From Rhodobacterales bacterium HTCC2255 (GTDB lineage Bacteria > Pseudomonadota > Alphaproteobacteria > Rhodobacterales > Rhodobacteraceae), in the NCBI GenBank assembly GCA_000153745.1, contig DS022282.1, positions 1,594,816-1,658,815 of the forward strand: a stretch of 64,000 nt of DNA. Reading direction: 5' to 3'. The translations under genes and the position numbers were made by a program. Below, piece by piece: positions 28,709 to 38,964 of this stretch. Below the pieces are notes generated by a model. It did not search any database. It saw only the letters and a program-made list of their open reading frames with translations, and was not told the DNA's origin. Numbering within the stretch: position 1 is the first letter of the stretch; each line of letters begins with the position of its first letter.

Positions 28709-29294
28709 AAGCAGTCACAATCATAAAAGGTTCTATCATGCCTGTCATTGAAATTGCTCCATCCATATCCAAGCGTATTGTATTTATAGTAAACCCTGCT
28801 GAAATTAGAAGAGATTTTAATTCTTTTGGTTGATAATATGTATACTGACGCCCTAAAGTATCACGTTTCTCACCGTTTCCAATTTTCAATCCAATATGCA
28901 GATATCCTTTTTTCTTTAAAGATCTATTAATTTTTTTCAAATTTGATAGCATTTCAGACCTTGGCGCATGAAGCAAAGAAAAGTTAGCCCATACGCCATC
29001 ATATAAATCGATTTCTGAAAGTTCTTTAAACTCAGCCTTTATTGCATCAACATTAAATTTATTTTTTGCGATATCTACCATTTTTTGACTACAATCAGAT
29101 GCTTGAACATTTAACCCAGCACTCTGCATCATAGCTGAGGAATTTCCTGGCCCGCATCCAAGATCTAATACTGTTCCTCCAGACTTAATTGAATTTATAA
29201 ATGATAAAAGGTCACTGTCTGGATATGTATTGCATACTTTATCAAGGTAAGATTCAGCAGATTTATCATAATATTTGATAGTTTCTGTGTCCAA
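28701..29294 (-). CDS. class I SAM-dependent methyltransferase
   Basis: A 197-residue Rossmann-fold methyltransferase. The SAM site is [15 protein letters not shown] (about 35-49), motif II contains [12 protein letters not shown], and motif IV-like [11 protein letters not shown] follows. The C-terminal [20 protein letters not shown] is typical of UbiE/Tam-like small-molecule methyltransferases. The substrate is unknown. It is between DUF3429 and rnhA in one minus-strand operon. Confidence 0.85.
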   Translation of the reverse strand: MDTETIKYYDKSAESYLDKVCNTYPDSDLLSFINSIKSGGTVLDLGCGPGNSSAMMQSAGLNVQASDCSQKMVDIAKNKFNVDAIKAEFKELSEIDLYDGVWANFSLLHAPRSEMLSNLKKINRSLKKKGYLHIGLKIGNGEKRDTLGRQYTYYQPKELKSLLISAGFTINTIRLDMDGAISMTGMIEPFMIVTAYA

Positions 29295-29318
29295 ACCTTA
29301 CTCCATTAATGTTAATAT

Positions 29319-29768
29319 TTATTTTAAGATGCTGTAAATAATCAAGATCCCAAACACTGTAACAGATAGAGGAATTCTTAATAACAGCCACCACTTAGGG
29401 GCCATCTTAGATTTGGAAAAATATATATCAATAGGTATTAATAAAATGAAGCCAAAACCAATCAAAGGTAAAAAATATTCATCAAAATAAAGATGAATGC
29501 CTAAAATATAAAGTGTTGGTAATATTGAGAGTGTATAGGGCAATGTATCTTGATTTTTTGCATTTGATGAAATGCCCCAATATGTGCCTGACATAAAGCA
29601 TAGTATAATTGTTGAGTATATAATCTGAAGTTCATTAATATTTATTTTGAAATATGATACTAATAAAAAATATAAATTTGCATTAATTGTTGAAAAAAGT
29701 GCAATTAAGAATGGTAATAAACCAAGTAATCCTAATATTTTAGCAGGCTTTGGTATTTTTGATGTCAT
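29319..29768 (-). CDS. DUF3429-family membrane protein
   Basis: A 149-residue membrane protein with five hydrophobic segments. It begins with [17 protein letters not shown], has a central FMSGTYWGI motif and ends with [16 protein letters not shown]; this order of conserved PF, SGxxWG and PxWWLxLR elements fits DUF3429. Function is unknown. Its start overlaps the ispH stop by four bases. Confidence 0.75.
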   Translation of the reverse strand: MTSKIPKPAKILGLLGLLPFLIALFSTINANLYFLLVSYFKININELQIIYSTIILCFMSGTYWGISSNAKNQDTLPYTLSILPTLYILGIHLYFDEYFLPLIGFGFILLIPIDIYFSKSKMAPKWWLLLRIPLSVTVFGILIIYSILK

Positions 29769-30715
29769 GATGTTTCGCGTAAAATTCTTGGTACTTTGAA
29801 CTCAATATTTTCCACTGCGGTTTCAACAATTTTTTGGGTCACATTAAAACGGCTAGATATTGCCAATATAACCTCATTTATCAATATTTCTGGGGCAGAA
29901 GCACCAGCGGTTATTCCGATTGATTTCGCCCCTTTCAGGGCTCGCCAGTCGATGTCTGAGGCGCGCTGAACCATTTGAGAGTACTTACACCCTGATGACT
30001 TACCAACTTCGACCAGTCGTTTTGAATTTGAGGAATTGGGAGCGCCAATTACTAATAAAGCATCAACTTTTGGCGAAACTGCTTTAACTGCTTCTTGACG
30101 ATTTGTTGTTGCATAACAAATATCTTCTTTGTGTGGTCCGACAATGCTTGGGAAACGAGCTTTAAGCTTTTTGACTATTTCAATTGTATCATCAACCGAA
30201 AGTGTAGTTTGTGTAATATATGCGAGTTTTTCGATATTACGAGGCGTTATTTTAGTTACATCTTCGGGGGTTTCAACTAAAAGAACTTCCCCTTTAGGCA
30301 ATTGGCCCATTGTCCCAATAGTTTCGGGGTGCCCTTCGTGCCCAATCATTACCATTTGTAATCCATTTGAATAATGGCGCTCAGCTTCGATATGTACTTT
30401 GCTTACAAGTGGGCAAGTAGCATCTACAAAAACCATTTTACGAGCACTAGCTTCAGCTGGAATAGATTTAGGAACTCCATGTGCTGAGAATATCACAGGC
30501 CTATCTGAAGGACATTCTTCGAGGGTTTCAACAAATATTGCCCCTTTTGAGCGTAACTCATCAACGACATATTTATTATGTACTATTTCATGCCTTACAA
30601 AAATTGGCGCACCCCATTTTTCAATTGCCATTTCAACAATTTTAATAGCACGATCAACACCTGCACAAAATCCTCGTGGCGCGGCAAGATAGAGTTCTAA
30701 ATTTGGTTTTGTCAT
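29765..30715 (-). CDS. ispH: 4-hydroxy-3-methylbut-2-enyl diphosphate reductase
   Basis: A 316-residue iron-sulfur enzyme making IPP and DMAPP in the last step of the MEP isoprenoid pathway. The three cluster cysteines are in [25 protein letters not shown] and [15 protein letters not shown], and the catalytic region FSAHGVPKS and [13 protein letters not shown] are intact. It heads an operon with DUF3429, a methyltransferase and rnhA. Confidence 0.96.
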   Translation of the reverse strand: MTKPNLELYLAAPRGFCAGVDRAIKIVEMAIEKWGAPIFVRHEIVHNKYVVDELRSKGAIFVETLEECPSDRPVIFSAHGVPKSIPAEASARKMVFVDATCPLVSKVHIEAERHYSNGLQMVMIGHEGHPETIGTMGQLPKGEVLLVETPEDVTKITPRNIEKLAYITQTTLSVDDTIEIVKKLKARFPSIVGPHKEDICYATTNRQEAVKAVSPKVDALLVIGAPNSSNSKRLVEVGKSSGCKYSQMVQRASDIDWRALKGAKSIGITAGASAPEILINEVILAISSRFNVTQKIVETAVENIEFKVPRILRETS

Positions 30716-30776
30716 GAATGTTATTTTAAACTAATATCAAGCAATTGCACAATGGATTTTAATTATAATCCTTATC

Positions 30777-31301
30777 CTAATTCTGACTTATAACATCTCG
30801 CAATTCTTCCAGATCAATATAATTATCTGCTTGTCTGCGCAGTTCGTCAGCAATCATTGGAGGATGCGAACGAGTGGTAGAAACTACTGAAACTCGAACA
30901 CCTTGGCGCTGTAAAGATTTAACTAATGATTGAAAGTCACCATCGCCTGAAAATATAATTATATGCTCAACATTAGGCGCTAATTCCATCGCATCAATTG
31001 CTAACTCAATATCCATATTTCCTTTGATTCTTTTTTGGCCTGCAGAATCTGTAAATTCTTTTGCAGGTTTTGAAACTATTGTGTAGCCGTTGTATGTTAG
31101 CCAATCAACAAGTGGTCGCAGTGGAGAGTTTTCTTCGTTTTCAATTAAAGCTGTGTAATAGTAGGCTCGCAGTAGTTTTCCTCGTTTGATGAATTCATTT
31201 TTTAATTTTTTATAATCAATCTCGAGGTTTAAAGCTTTTGCTGATGCATGAAGATTTGATCCATCAATAAATAGTGCAGTTCTCTCATCACTATAATTCA
31301 T
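30777..31301 (-). CDS. NYN-domain (LabA/DUF88-like) putative ribonuclease
   Basis: A 174-residue PIN-like protein. Acidic residues expected at the metal site appear in TALFIDGSNLHASA, KGNMDIELAIDAME and IIIFSGDGDFQSLVK. This is the NYN/LabA arrangement, whose members are probable RNA nucleases. Synteny with folK and rpoZ on the opposite strand is usual in Rhodobacterales. The target RNA is unknown. Confidence 0.88.
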   Translation of the reverse strand: MNYSDERTALFIDGSNLHASAKALNLEIDYKKLKNEFIKRGKLLRAYYYTALIENEENSPLRPLVDWLTYNGYTIVSKPAKEFTDSAGQKRIKGNMDIELAIDAMELAPNVEHIIIFSGDGDFQSLVKSLQRQGVRVSVVSTTRSHPPMIADELRRQADNYIDLEELRDVISQN

Positions 31302-31409
31302 GCGTTATCCTTTATAAAGTTGTGGTTAAAATTAGTTGTTTATTATAATATAAAACATTTAAGAAATAGACTTAATCATTAACCAGCAAAGTTATTTAAT
31401 CAATATTTA

Positions 31410-31985
31410 ATGTTAAAATCTCATCCTAAAAGAGTATTAATAGCTATGGGTTCTAATGCATCAAATGATTTAAAAGAATCACATGATCTACTTGTGGATG
31501 CATTAAAATCCCTTACCAATGAATTTATTACTAACGTAAATATCAGTAGATTTTATAAAACTCCTGCATTTCCTGCTGAATCAGGTCCTGATTTTATTAA
31601 CTGTGTACTATCTGGAAAAACTTATCTTTCACCAGAACATTTGTTGAATAAAATGCACCTTATCGAAGAAGATTTTGGAAGAACTAGAATGAAAAGATGG
31701 GGCCAAAGAACCCTTGATATTGATTTGTTAGATTTTGATAATAACGTTATTCCAAGTGGTATATATGTGAATAAATGGTTGAATATGCCACTTGATATGC
31801 AAAAAATAAAAATACCTGATCAATTAATTTTACCGCATCCTCGAATTCAAGATAGGCCTTTTGTTTTAATACCTTTGGGCGATGTTTCACCTAAGTGGAA
31901 GCACCCAATTTTTAATAAAACTTCTCAAGAAATGCTAAATGAATTAGCGCCTGAGTTGTCAATTGGAATTAGCTGTTTTGCTTAA
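31410..31985 (+). CDS. folK: 2-amino-4-hydroxy-6-hydroxymethyldihydropteridine pyrophosphokinase
   Basis: A 191-residue HPPK, slightly longer than the usual 160. It begins with the nucleotide-binding VLIAMGSNAS, has the Phe-containing SRFYKTPAF and PDFINCVL motifs, and carries the Mg2+ and substrate signature RWGQRTLDIDLLDFD followed by LPHPRIQDRPFVLIPL. It activates the pterin for folate synthesis. It lies upstream of rpoZ and is divergent from the NYN gene. Confidence 0.94.
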   Translation: MLKSHPKRVLIAMGSNASNDLKESHDLLVDALKSLTNEFITNVNISRFYKTPAFPAESGPDFINCVLSGKTYLSPEHLLNKMHLIEEDFGRTRMKRWGQRTLDIDLLDFDNNVIPSGIYVNKWLNMPLDMQKIKIPDQLILPHPRIQDRPFVLIPLGDVSPKWKHPIFNKTSQEMLNELAPELSIGISCFA

Positions 31986-32072
31986 TCAGTTTCCTCTAAC
32001 GGCTCTTGCCATTTTTATAAAAACACCGTAAGTAACGGCTTTCTAAAGATATCTTAAATTTGGAGTTTCCTG

Positions 32073-32423
32073 ATGGCACGTGTAACAGTAGAAGATTGCG
32101 TTGATAAAGTACCAAATCGTTTTGACTTGGTTATGCTAGCTGCACATCGTGCACGTGAAATATCTTCTGGGTCAGAAATTACTGTTCCGCGTGACAATGA
32201 TAAAAATCCGGTTGTTGCATTGCGTGAAATTGCTGATGAGACTCTAAGTGCAGCAAACTTGCATGAAGCAGCTGTACAAAGCTACCAAACACAAATTGAA
32301 GTTGATGAACCTGAAGAAGATGAAATGGCTTTGTTGATGGGTGGAGCTGATGACGAACCAGATGATGGCATGAATGATGAAAATTTATTGCGTGCACTCA
32401 TGGAAGCTCAGGAATCAAAGTAA
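32073..32423 (+). CDS. rpoZ: RNA polymerase omega subunit
   Basis: A 116-residue omega subunit. The conserved N-terminal core [20 protein letters not shown] and [12 protein letters not shown] is followed by a strongly acidic C-terminal tail typical of alphaproteobacterial omega. GGAG precedes the ATG. It is 33 bases upstream of the (p)ppGpp enzyme gene, with a UUCG-capped hairpin between them; the omega subunit forms part of a ppGpp site on RNA polymerase in E. coli. Confidence 0.95.
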   Translation: MARVTVEDCVDKVPNRFDLVMLAAHRAREISSGSEITVPRDNDKNPVVALREIADETLSAANLHEAAVQSYQTQIEVDEPEEDEMALLMGGADDEPDDGMNDENLLRALMEAQESK

Positions 32424-32424
32424 G

Positions 32425-32438
32425 TGGGCTTCGGCCTA
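32425..32438 (+). other. UUCG-tetraloop hairpin between rpoZ and rsh
   Basis: The five-base-pair stem TGGGC/GCCTA closes the tetraloop TTCG with the stabilising C-G closing pair, immediately after the rpoZ stop. No T-run follows, so it is more likely an mRNA stability or processing element than a strong terminator. Confidence 0.5.
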
Positions 32439-32456
32439 TTTCTGGGAGCCTGTTAA

Positions 32457-34589
32457 ATGATCGATATTCAAACACTTGTTGATCATGTTCGAACATACAA
32501 TCCAAAATGTAATGAAGACCTTATACGTCGTGCTTATGAATACGGTAAGGAAAAGCATTCAAAGCAAAGACGCCAATCAGGTGAGTTATATTTTACTCAC
32601 CCAATTGAAGTAGCAATTATTCTTGCAGGTCAAAAACTTGACGATGACACTATTATAACTGCTCTTTTACATGATACATTAGAAGATACAGATGCCACTT
32701 TCAAAGAACTTACAGAATTATTTGGGGTTGAAATTGCTCAATTAATTGACGGAGTTACGAAGTTAACCAACTTAGAACTGTCTTCAGTGCAGGCAAAGCA
32801 AGCAGAAAATTTTCGAAAATTGTTACTTGCAATGTCTCAAGATTTGAGGGTTTTGTTGGTAAAGTTGGGTGATAGGCTGCACAATATGCGGACTATCAAG
32901 CATATGAAACCTGAAAAGCAGATTGGCAAAGCACGAGAGACAATGGATATATTCGCTCCATTGGCAGGGCGAATGGGTATGCAGTGGATGCGTGAAGAAT
33001 TAGAAGATTTAGCATTTAAGGTTTTAAATCCTGAAGCCAGAAACTCAATTATACGCCGGTTTATTAATTTAAGAGATCAATCTGAAGATCTAATACCTTC
33101 AATTATAAAAGATGTACGTAGTTTATTATCAGCTAACAATATTGAGGCAAGTATTACAGGGCGCGAAAAAAAACCATATTCCATTTGGAGAAAGATGGAA
33201 GAAAAGCAGCAAAGTTTCTCCAGGCTATCTGATATATATGGTTTTAGAATTATTACAGAAAATGAAGATAATGCTTATCGTGCATTAGGAGCTGTGCATC
33301 AAAGATGGACTGGTGTTCCTGGGCGATTTAAAGATTACATATCTGCACCAAAATCAAATGGATATAGGTCAATTCATACAACAGTTGCTGGTCGTGATGG
33401 TAAGCTAGTTGAAATACAAATTCGCACTCGTGAAATGAATGAAGTAGCTGAAGTTGGGGTAGCTGCACATTGGTCTTATAGAGATGGTAGGCGCGCTAAA
33501 AACCAATTTACCGTGGATCCGTTATCATGGCTATCAAGTTTAGCGGTTCGCATTGAAAGTGAAGAAGACGACTACGAGGAGTTTTTAGAACATGTGAAAC
33601 TTGAAATGTTTTCTGACCAAGTTTTTTGCTTCACACCAAAAGGTGACGTAATCCAACTGCCTCGTGGAGCAACACCAATAGATTTTGCTTTTGCTATTCA
33701 TACCAGAATTGGATCAACTTGTGTGGGGACAAAAGTTGATGGTCGTAGAGTGCCATTATGGACACGTTTGCGAAATGGACAGTCTGTAGAAATTCAAACT
33801 GCTACTGGACAAAGGCCGCAAGCAACATGGATAGACATTGTAATTACTGGACGGGCTAAATCAGCTATCCGACGTGCTTTACGTGAAGATCACCAGGCTG
33901 GATACATTAAACTTGGAAGAGAATTAGCACGAGTTGCGCTTGAGCATGTTGGAAAGAAAGCTACTGATAAAGCTCTAACTACTGCTGCGAAAAAACTTGG
34001 ACTGAAGGATTATAAGCAAGTATTACTTAAACTAGGTAGTGCTGAACTTATGGGTGTTGAGCTGGTGGAAGCTCTTTATCCTTCGCTTCTCAAAAAGTCT
34101 GAAAATAATACAAATAAACCAGTTGCAAAAATTATAGGTCTGGATGCAGATCAATATATTGAAGGTGCATCTTGTTGCCAACCATTACCTGGCGAACGGA
34201 TAGTTGGAATTGCAACGCGAGGTAAGGGTGTTTCAGTACACTCTATGCATTGTGATACTTTAATCGAATACGAAGATAAAACGGATCGGTGGATAGATCT
34301 AGCTTGGACAAAGGGCCATAGTGCGACTGTTAATAAAGTTACAATTGAAGTTACGATGGCTAATTTCAGTGGTGTTTTAGGTCGAATATGTATTCTAATA
34401 TCTGAACAAGATAGCAACATAATCGATATGCACTTTAGTGATAGAAAACAAGATTTTTATCGTATTGCAATTGATATTGAAGTCAGAGATGTTGAACACT
34501 TGGAAAATATTATCACTGCAGTTGAGGCAGATTCAGATGTTGCTCAGGTTTTACAATCTCGAAGACATCAAGTTACACTAGAAAAATAA
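32457..34589 (+). CDS. rsh: bifunctional (p)ppGpp synthetase/hydrolase (Rsh)
   Basis: A 710-residue RelA/SpoT homologue. The HD hydrolase site LLHDTLEDT is intact (about 70-79). The synthetase domain has SDIYGFRII and NGYRSIHTTV. A TGS domain (VFCFTPKGDVIQLPRGATP, about 390-455) and a C-terminal ACT domain follow. Alphaproteobacteria usually have a single bifunctional Rsh, and both active sites here look functional. It is co-directional with rpoZ and the pdxJ cluster. Confidence 0.95.
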   Translation: MIDIQTLVDHVRTYNPKCNEDLIRRAYEYGKEKHSKQRRQSGELYFTHPIEVAIILAGQKLDDDTIITALLHDTLEDTDATFKELTELFGVEIAQLIDGVTKLTNLELSSVQAKQAENFRKLLLAMSQDLRVLLVKLGDRLHNMRTIKHMKPEKQIGKARETMDIFAPLAGRMGMQWMREELEDLAFKVLNPEARNSIIRRFINLRDQSEDLIPSIIKDVRSLLSANNIEASITGREKKPYSIWRKMEEKQQSFSRLSDIYGFRIITENEDNAYRALGAVHQRWTGVPGRFKDYISAPKSNGYRSIHTTVAGRDGKLVEIQIRTREMNEVAEVGVAAHWSYRDGRRAKNQFTVDPLSWLSSLAVRIESEEDDYEEFLEHVKLEMFSDQVFCFTPKGDVIQLPRGATPIDFAFAIHTRIGSTCVGTKVDGRRVPLWTRLRNGQSVEIQTATGQRPQATWIDIVITGRAKSAIRRALREDHQAGYIKLGRELARVALEHVGKKATDKALTTAAKKLGLKDYKQVLLKLGSAELMGVELVEALYPSLLKKSENNTNKPVAKIIGLDADQYIEGASCCQPLPGERIVGIATRGKGVSVHSMHCDTLIEYEDKTDRWIDLAWTKGHSATVNKVTIEVTMANFSGVLGRICILISEQDSNIIDMHFSDRKQDFYRIAIDIEVRDVEHLENIITAVEADSDVAQVLQSRRHQVTLEK

Positions 34590-34616
34590 ATAATATTAAG
34601 GTAAATTTTCAATCTA

Positions 34617-35270
34617 ATGTTTAAACGCCGCACACCACTCTCATATTGGCAATGGTTTAAAGAAGGGGTTTATCCCCGTTCTGGCTGGCGAAGAGTTATT
34701 AATTATACAAGCTATCGCTTGAAACGACTTCCCGATACGCCGCATAGAATTTCTTTAGGTTTTGCATGTGGTGCATTTGCAAGTTTTTCACCACTATTTG
34801 GATTACACTTCTTTATAGCAGCATTTCTTGCAGTGGTATTACGCGGAAATGTATTATCTTCATTGATGGGTACATTTTTTGGAAATCCTGTTACATTTCC
34901 AATAATTGGTGTTGTTAGTTACCAAACAGGATTATTTATGATGGGCATGGGCCCTGAAGAAACTGCCTGGCAAACAATTAGATTTGGTATTGGGGAAGCT
35001 TTCAGTAGTATTTGGAGTGGAATTAAGTTTTTGTTTGGATATGGACCAACAAAATGGGATGGGTTTGTGGATTTTTTCCACAGTGTATTTATTCCATATT
35101 TTTTTGGTGGATTAGCGCCAGGATTTATAACTGCAATAGTAATTTATTTTGCCTCAAAACCCTTGGTAAAAGCATATCAGCAACGTCGTCGTGGAAGGTT
35201 AATGAATAAAATTAAAGAAATACGTGATAAAAGAGAAGCCGAAATCTCAAAAAAAGATATATCAAAGTAA
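34617..35270 (+). CDS. DUF2062-domain membrane protein
   Basis: A 217-residue protein. A basic N-terminus (FKRRTPLSYWQWFKEGVYPR) precedes the DUF2062 core with SLGFACGAFASFSPLFGLHF and GTFFGNPVTFPIIG, two to three further membrane segments and a basic C-terminal tail. Function is unknown. Location between the Rsh gene and pdxJ is seen in Rhodobacterales. It starts 27 bases after rsh. Confidence 0.8.
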   Translation: MFKRRTPLSYWQWFKEGVYPRSGWRRVINYTSYRLKRLPDTPHRISLGFACGAFASFSPLFGLHFFIAAFLAVVLRGNVLSSLMGTFFGNPVTFPIIGVVSYQTGLFMMGMGPEETAWQTIRFGIGEAFSSIWSGIKFLFGYGPTKWDGFVDFFHSVFIPYFFGGLAPGFITAIVIYFASKPLVKAYQQRRRGRLMNKIKEIRDKREAEISKKDISK

Positions 35271-35322
35271 ATAATATTTTAAGTTTAAAATAATTCAAAA
35301 AATAGAATTAGAGGAAATTACA

Positions 35323-36081
35323 ATGATACAATCAAATTCAAAGGATTTGCGTTTAGGCGTTAATATTGATCATGTGGCTACAGTTCGTAATGCACGTGGT
35401 GGGAAATATCCAGACCCACTTCGAGCTGCATTGCTAGCTGAGAAGGCTGGCGCAGATGGAATAACAGCGCACTTACGTGAAGATCGGCGACATATTACGG
35501 ACCAAGATATTGAATCATTAATTGATGGACTAAATGTTCCATTGAATTTTGAAATGGCTGCCACAAAAGAAATGCAAGATATTGCACTTCGTCATATCCC
35601 TCATGCGGTTTGTATCGTTCCGGAAAAACGTGAAGAGCGCACAACAGAAGGGGGTTTGGAAGTTGCTCGTGAAGAGAATAAAATTGGTGATTTTATTGCT
35701 CCGTTACGTGAAGCTGGATGTAGAGTATCAATCTTCATAGCCGCTGATAAAAGACAGATTGAAAGTGCTGCTAGGATTGGTGCCCCAGTGATTGAATTGC
35801 ATACTGGAGCGTACTGTGATGCTCATGCTGAGGGCAGAATTGAGGATTGTAGGGCTGAATTGCAGCGGTTGAGTGAAATGTCTGAATATGCAAATGAGTT
35901 AGGTTTAGAGGTGCATGCAGGACATGGCTTAACATTTGGTTGCGTTAAACCTATTGCAGCTTTCCCTCAAGTAATGGAATTAAATATTGGACATTTTTTA
36001 ATTGGTGAAAGTATTTACATAGGTCTTGAAGCGGCAATAAAGAAAATGCGAAACTTAATGAATGATGCAAGATCTCAATAA
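35323..36081 (+). CDS. pdxJ: pyridoxine 5'-phosphate synthase
   Basis: A 252-residue TIM-barrel enzyme condensing deoxyxylulose phosphate with 3-amino-2-oxopropyl phosphate. Signatures are LGVNIDHVATVRNARGGKYPDP, ITAHLREDRRHI, NFEMAAT, ELHTGAYCD and VHAGHGLTF. GAGG precedes the ATG. It opens the pdxJ-acpS-lepB-rnc-era run conserved in alphaproteobacteria. Confidence 0.96.
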   Translation: MIQSNSKDLRLGVNIDHVATVRNARGGKYPDPLRAALLAEKAGADGITAHLREDRRHITDQDIESLIDGLNVPLNFEMAATKEMQDIALRHIPHAVCIVPEKREERTTEGGLEVAREENKIGDFIAPLREAGCRVSIFIAADKRQIESAARIGAPVIELHTGAYCDAHAEGRIEDCRAELQRLSEMSEYANELGLEVHAGHGLTFGCVKPIAAFPQVMELNIGHFLIGESIYIGLEAAIKKMRNLMNDARSQ

Positions 36082-36122
36082 TCATTTTTAGGTTATAATT
36101 AACATTAGATGGATTCAAGTTT

Positions 36123-36524
36123 ATGATCTTAGGTATTGGAACAGATTTAGCAAATATAGATCGTATTCAAAAAACAATTGACCGTTTTGGTCAAAGGTTT
36201 AAGAATCGTGTATTCACAGTCACTGAACAAGATAAAGCTGAAAATAGAAAAGATATAGCTGGGACATATGCAAAGCGATGGGCTGCTAAAGAAGCATGTT
36301 CTAAAGCGTTAGGTACTGGTTTAGCTATGGGTATTTCTTGGAAAGATATGTCTGTATCAAATTTAAAGACTGGCCAGCCAACAATGGTACTAACTGGATG
36401 GGCAGCAAAGAAAATGTCTGAGATGACACCAGAAGGATATGAAGCTATAGTTCATGTAACGCTTACTGATGATCACCCTTGGGCGCAGGCATTTGTTGTT
36501 ATTGAAGCAATGCCCTTATCATAA
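36123..36524 (+). CDS. acpS: holo-[acyl-carrier-protein] synthase
   Basis: A 133-residue phosphopantetheinyl transferase. The Mg2+ and CoA site is formed by [14 protein letters not shown] and [16 protein letters not shown]. It converts apo-ACP to holo-ACP. It sits between pdxJ and lepB in the expected order. Confidence 0.95.
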   Translation: MILGIGTDLANIDRIQKTIDRFGQRFKNRVFTVTEQDKAENRKDIAGTYAKRWAAKEACSKALGTGLAMGISWKDMSVSNLKTGQPTMVLTGWAAKKMSEMTPEGYEAIVHVTLTDDHPWAQAFVVIEAMPLS

Positions 36525-36587
36525 TGACAGGTTGACTATAAGAAAGCATTAGACCAAGTAACATCAAAACAAATTCAAGAGTAAGAA

Positions 36588-37373
36588 ATGGCAACTAAGC
36601 AAAAAAAAGAAGACGGAATTGGTGAATTAATTAAGACAGTGGTTTATGCGTTGTTAATAGCTGGGTTTGTTCGCACTATTTTTTTCCAGCCATTTTGGAT
36701 TCCATCAGGTTCGATGAAGAATACTCTTTTAATAGGTGATTTTATGTTTGTTAATAAAATGGCTTATGGTTATTCACGGCACTCATGCCCATTTTCAATG
36801 TGCCCATTTTCTGGACGTATATTTGGTAGTGAACCGGAGCGAGGGGACATTGTTGTTTTTAAGCATCCTTCAACTCAAGTGGATTTTATAAAACGATTAA
36901 TTGGCCTTCCAGGTGATCGTGTGCAAATGAAAAATGGGCTTTTACATTTAAATGATAAATTAGTGCCACAAGTACAATCAAATCCTTTTATTGAAATTAA
37001 AAACCAGCAAGGTCCTATGAAGAATGTTCCAAGATGCGCAAATGATCCTGTCGGTATTGGTGCAGATTGTAAGAAAGATTTAGCTATAGAAAGATTACCT
37101 AACGGTGTTGAGCATAATGTATTAAATATTGCAGATACTTTTGCAGATAATACGCCAGTCTTTACAGTTCCCAAAGGACAATATTTCTTTATGGGAGATA
37201 ACAGGGATAATTCTGGAGATAGTCGAATACCAGCAAATATTGGTGGTGTAGGGTTTGTGCCTTTTGAGCAATTGATAGGCCGAGCAGACCGCGTAATTTT
37301 TTCATCTGCAGGTTCAAGAATTTTATATTTTTGGACATGGCGTAAGGATCGATTTTTTAAGGCTTTAAATTGA
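36588..37373 (+). CDS. lepB: signal peptidase I
   Basis: A 261-residue membrane peptidase. One N-terminal helix is followed by the catalytic serine in PSGSMKNTL (Ser42) and the general-base lysine in [13 protein letters not shown] (about Lys101); the [11 protein letters not shown] box is intact. It cleaves signal peptides from exported proteins. Its TGA overlaps the TTG start of rnc. Confidence 0.95.
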   Translation: MATKQKKEDGIGELIKTVVYALLIAGFVRTIFFQPFWIPSGSMKNTLLIGDFMFVNKMAYGYSRHSCPFSMCPFSGRIFGSEPERGDIVVFKHPSTQVDFIKRLIGLPGDRVQMKNGLLHLNDKLVPQVQSNPFIEIKNQQGPMKNVPRCANDPVGIGADCKKDLAIERLPNGVEHNVLNIADTFADNTPVFTVPKGQYFFMGDNRDNSGDSRIPANIGGVGFVPFEQLIGRADRVIFSSAGSRILYFWTWRKDRFFKALN

Positions 37374-38050
37374 AGCCCTCAGCTGAATTAACTGCTTTTT
37401 CTAAACGATTAGGCTATGATTTTCAAAAGCCTGAATTGTTGATTCAAGCTATGACACACTCATCTTTGTCATCTACAACGCGAGGAGACAATCAAAGATT
37501 TGAATTTTTGGGCGATCGGGTGCTTGGTTTGTCAATCAGTGATGCCTTGTTCCATAAAGATTCTGATGCTTCGGAAGGATTATTAGCGCCTAGGTTTAAT
37601 GCACTTGTAAGGAAAGAAACATGTGCAGAGATTGCTATCGAAATTAAACTTGGCGAAGCATTAAAAATGGGTAGATCTGAAATGCTGTCAGGAGGGCGAC
37701 GAAAAATTGCAGTTCTTGGTGATGCAATGGAAGCAGTAATTGGCGCAGTTTATCTTGATGCAGGATTTGAAATAGCAAGAGATATGGTAATACGTTTGTG
37801 GTCAAATCACATTGATAATGCCGCCCACGATGCACGTGACTCAAAAACTATCTTACAAGAATGGGCTCAAGCAAAAAAATTACCAACACCAAAATATATA
37901 GAAGTTGATCGATCTGGTCCTGATCATGCGCCAATTTTTACTATTGAAGTAAGTATAGAAACCGGCCAAAGCGCTAAAGCACAGGCTCAATCAAAACGTG
38001 CGGCAAGTCAAGATGCTGCTGCAGACCTACTGGGTCAGTTAGAGAGTTAA
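37370..38050 (+). CDS. rnc: ribonuclease III
   Basis: A 226-residue RNase III. The signature [13 protein letters not shown] carries the catalytic acidic residues, and [17 protein letters not shown] carries the second set; a C-terminal double-stranded-RNA-binding domain (about 155-224) follows. The start is a TTG overlapping the lepB stop (TTGA). [16 protein letters not shown] aligns with the usual start of the family, so the unusual codon is probably real and implies translational coupling to lepB. Confidence 0.95.
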   Translation: MKPSAELTAFSKRLGYDFQKPELLIQAMTHSSLSSTTRGDNQRFEFLGDRVLGLSISDALFHKDSDASEGLLAPRFNALVRKETCAEIAIEIKLGEALKMGRSEMLSGGRRKIAVLGDAMEAVIGAVYLDAGFEIARDMVIRLWSNHIDNAAHDARDSKTILQEWAQAKKLPTPKYIEVDRSGPDHAPIFTIEVSIETGQSAKAQAQSKRAASQDAAADLLGQLES

Positions 38051-38052
38051 AT

Positions 38053-38964
38053 ATGACAGAAACGAAATGTGGTTTTGTGGCCTTAATTGGTGAGCCAAAT
38101 GCTGGAAAATCCACTTTAATGAATCGTATTGTTGGCGCTAAAGTGTCAATTGTTACGCATAAAGTTCAAACTACTCGGGCCCGTATTAGGGGTATTGCTA
38201 TGCAAGAGAATTCCCAATTAGTTTTTGTTGATACACCAGGATTATTTAAAACAAGACGAAAGCTAGACAAGGCAATGGTAGCTGCTGCTTGGAGTGGAGC
38301 GGCAGATGCAGACATAGTAGTTCTAATTGTTGAAGCCCATCGAGGAATTACTGACGGTGTGGAAATGATATTGGAAGGCTTGGAAAAACGCGATGTAAAA
38401 GGGCAAAGATTAATATTAGCAATCAATAAAATTGATAAAATTAAATCTGATGCGCTTCTCAGTTTAACCCAAAGTTTAAATCAAAGGTTAAATTTTGAAG
38501 AAACATTCATGATTTCTGCAGAAAAAGGATATGGGGTTAAAGTCCTTCAAGATTGGCTTTCCTCAAATCTTCCTTTTGGGCCTTATCTTTATCCTGAAGA
38601 CCAAATTGCAGATGTTCCAATGCGAATGATAGCAGCTGAAATGACACGTGAGAAATTAATGTTAAGGTTGCATCAAGAACTACCTTATACTTTAACTGTT
38701 GAAACAGAGAAATGGGACGAAAAAAAAGATGGATCTGTTCGTATAGAGCAAGTTATTTATGTTGCACGTGAAGGGCATAAGGGAATTGCATTAGGCCCTA
38801 AAGGTGAAACAATTAAAAGTGTCTCAATGGCCTCTAGAAATGAATTAAAAGAAATGATGGGTCGTGAAGTCCATTTGTTCTTACAAGTTCGAGTAAGGCC
38901 GAACTGGGAAAATGAAGCGGAACGCTATACTGAGATGGGTTTGAATTTCAAAGATACAAAATGA
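38053..38964 (+). CDS. era: GTPase Era
   Basis: A 303-residue ribosome-assembly GTPase. G1 is GEPNAGKST (about 13-21), the switch region contains VQTTRARIRG, G3 is DTPGLF, and G4 is NKID. A C-terminal KH domain includes IALGPKGETIKSV. Era binds the 3' end of 16S rRNA. It starts two bases after the rnc stop, and its own stop overlaps the DUF1491 start. Confidence 0.96.
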   Translation: MTETKCGFVALIGEPNAGKSTLMNRIVGAKVSIVTHKVQTTRARIRGIAMQENSQLVFVDTPGLFKTRRKLDKAMVAAAWSGAADADIVVLIVEAHRGITDGVEMILEGLEKRDVKGQRLILAINKIDKIKSDALLSLTQSLNQRLNFEETFMISAEKGYGVKVLQDWLSSNLPFGPYLYPEDQIADVPMRMIAAEMTREKLMLRLHQELPYTLTVETEKWDEKKDGSVRIEQVIYVAREGHKGIALGPKGETIKSVSMASRNELKEMMGREVHLFLQVRVRPNWENEAERYTEMGLNFKDTK

